A stretch of 64,000 bases of DNA, taken from contig NZ_LT962687.1 in the NCBI RefSeq assembly GCF_900199635.1, forward strand, positions 2,108,541 through 2,172,540. The letters run 5' to 3'. The notes beneath the pieces were generated by a model. The model searched no databases and was not told the origin of the DNA. It saw nothing but the letters and a program-made list of their open reading frames with translations. Below, one piece after another: positions 63,400-64,000 of the stretch. The first letter of the stretch is position 1. Every line of letters begins with the position of its first letter. The position numbers and the translations under genes were made by a program. The stretch comes from Anaerotruncus massiliensis (ex Togo et al. 2026). GTDB taxonomy: Bacteria > Bacillota > Clostridia > Oscillospirales > Ruminococcaceae.

Positions 63400-64000
63400 T
63401 CAATAGTATTCGCTCACGCCGCGCGCGACAAAGGTTCCCAGTCCCTCTTTGACCGGCTCTCCGTTTTCCGCCGCGAGCTCGCCGCGCAGGAAAACCGCCT
63501 TCGCGCGGCCCCGCGCCGCCATCCCCTCATAGGGGGTGTAGTCGCAGTTTTGGTGCTGGGTCTCGGCGGAGATCGTCCAGCGGGCGGCGGGGTCCCACAC
63601 CACGATGTCCGCGTCGCCGCCCACCGAGATCGCCCCCTTGCGCGGGTACATGCCGAAGAGCCGCGCCGTGTGCTCCGAAAGCAGCGCCGCCATCTGGTTT
63701 TCCGTCATCCGCCCGGCGGCGACCCCCGCCGTATAGACCGCCGCGGGCCGGTGCTCGATGCCGGGCAGGCCGTTGGGGATTTTGCTGAAATCGTTCTGGC
63801 CCAAATCCTTCTGGCCCGCGTAGTTGTAGCTGCAATGGTCGGTGGAGATCGAGTCGATCTCGCCGTTTCGGATCGCCTCCCACAGCGCCGCCTGGTCATC
63901 GAGGCTTCTGAGCGGCGGCGAGCAGACGTATTTCGCCCCCTTGAAGCCGGGCGCGTCATACCGGCTCCCGTCGAGGACGAGGTACTGCGGGCAGGTCTCG
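63400..64000 (-). CDS. Hydantoinase/dihydropyrimidinase-type amidohydrolase (5' end missing)
   Basis: C-terminal 199 residues; the frame is open to the window edge. It has ETCPQYL, CSPPLRS, the metal-binding aspartate in IDSISTDHCSY, and the closing domain GDADIVVWDPAARWTISA. It belongs to the cyclic amidohydrolases that open hydantoin or dihydropyrimidine rings. Next to the XDH-type hydroxylase and Yge genes it is the likely HyuA-like ring-opening step of purine catabolism (inference from context). Confidence 0.85.
   Translation of the reverse strand, partial: ETCPQYLVLDGSRYDAPGFKGAKYVCSPPLRSLDDQAALWEAIRNGEIDSISTDHCSYNYAGQKDLGQNDFSKIPNGLPGIEHRPAAVYTAGVAAGRMTENQMAALLSEHTARLFGMYPRKGAISVGGDADIVVWDPAARWTISAETQHQNCDYTPYEGMAARGRAKAVFLRGELAAENGEPVKEGLGTFVARGVSEYY

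Overview
The window reads as a chromosome segment of a high-GC, Gram-positive, probably spore-forming anaerobe of the Clostridia, most like the Oscillospiraceae/Ruminococcaceae group. This is inference. It rests on the hrcA-grpE-dnaK-dnaJ order with CIRCE operators, a collagen-like (BclA-type) protein, many TTG and GTG starts, AGGAGG-type ribosome sites, and selenium plus molybdenum-hydroxylase metabolism. Both ends cut through genes: an ABC ATPase at the left and a hydantoinase-type amidohydrolase at the right.

Layout. 0-5 kb: ABC ATPase end, TetR regulator, YczE-like membrane protein, and a divergent unit of two small membrane proteins against a metal-dependent amidohydrolase. 5-9 kb: a zinc phospholipase C-like protein, a GT-C glycosyltransferase, a PilN-like protein, a VanY-type carboxypeptidase lipoprotein and a tandem repeat of about 109 bp. 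9-16 kb: rsmE, prmA and the HrcA/CIRCE heat-shock group, then an HPr-like protein without the catalytic histidine. 16-18 kb: a non-coding palindrome-rich stretch, a serine recombinase and a possible small RNA. 18-22 kb: a complete oxidative pentose phosphate operon (pgl-gnd-zwf). 22-24 kb: mgtE behind a long structured leader.

24-38 kb holds a surface locus dominated by a 3540-residue secreted beta-helix protein. It is flanked by two paralogous membrane-anchored proteins, a small secreted protein that shares the giant's C-terminal domain, a sortase-type anchored protein and a small conserved protein of unknown function. This is the best candidate for an undescribed system. 38-42 kb: a collagen-like protein, brnQ, tRNA-Leu and a possible small RNA.

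42-64 kb is an integrated selenium and purine-catabolism region. It holds selD (itself a selenoprotein with an in-frame UGA), a LysR regulator, yqeC, yqeB and xdhC, then a cysteine desulfurase-like gene, selA, selB and tRNA-Sec on one strand, and yedE, yedF-like and DUF3343 on the other. After these come arcC, ygeW, ygeY, ygeX, a FAD-less xanthine dehydrogenase-type molybdenum hydroxylase, a MocA-like nucleotidyltransferase and a hydantoinase. SelD, SelA, SelB and tRNA-Sec form a full selenocysteine system. SelD with YqeB, YqeC, XdhC, YedE and DUF3343 is the gene set linked to selenium-dependent molybdenum hydroxylases. XDH, hydantoinase, YgeX, YgeY, YgeW and ArcC match the anaerobic purine/urate degradation set known from gut bacteria, in which nitrogen is released as ammonia and carbamoyl phosphate yields ATP.
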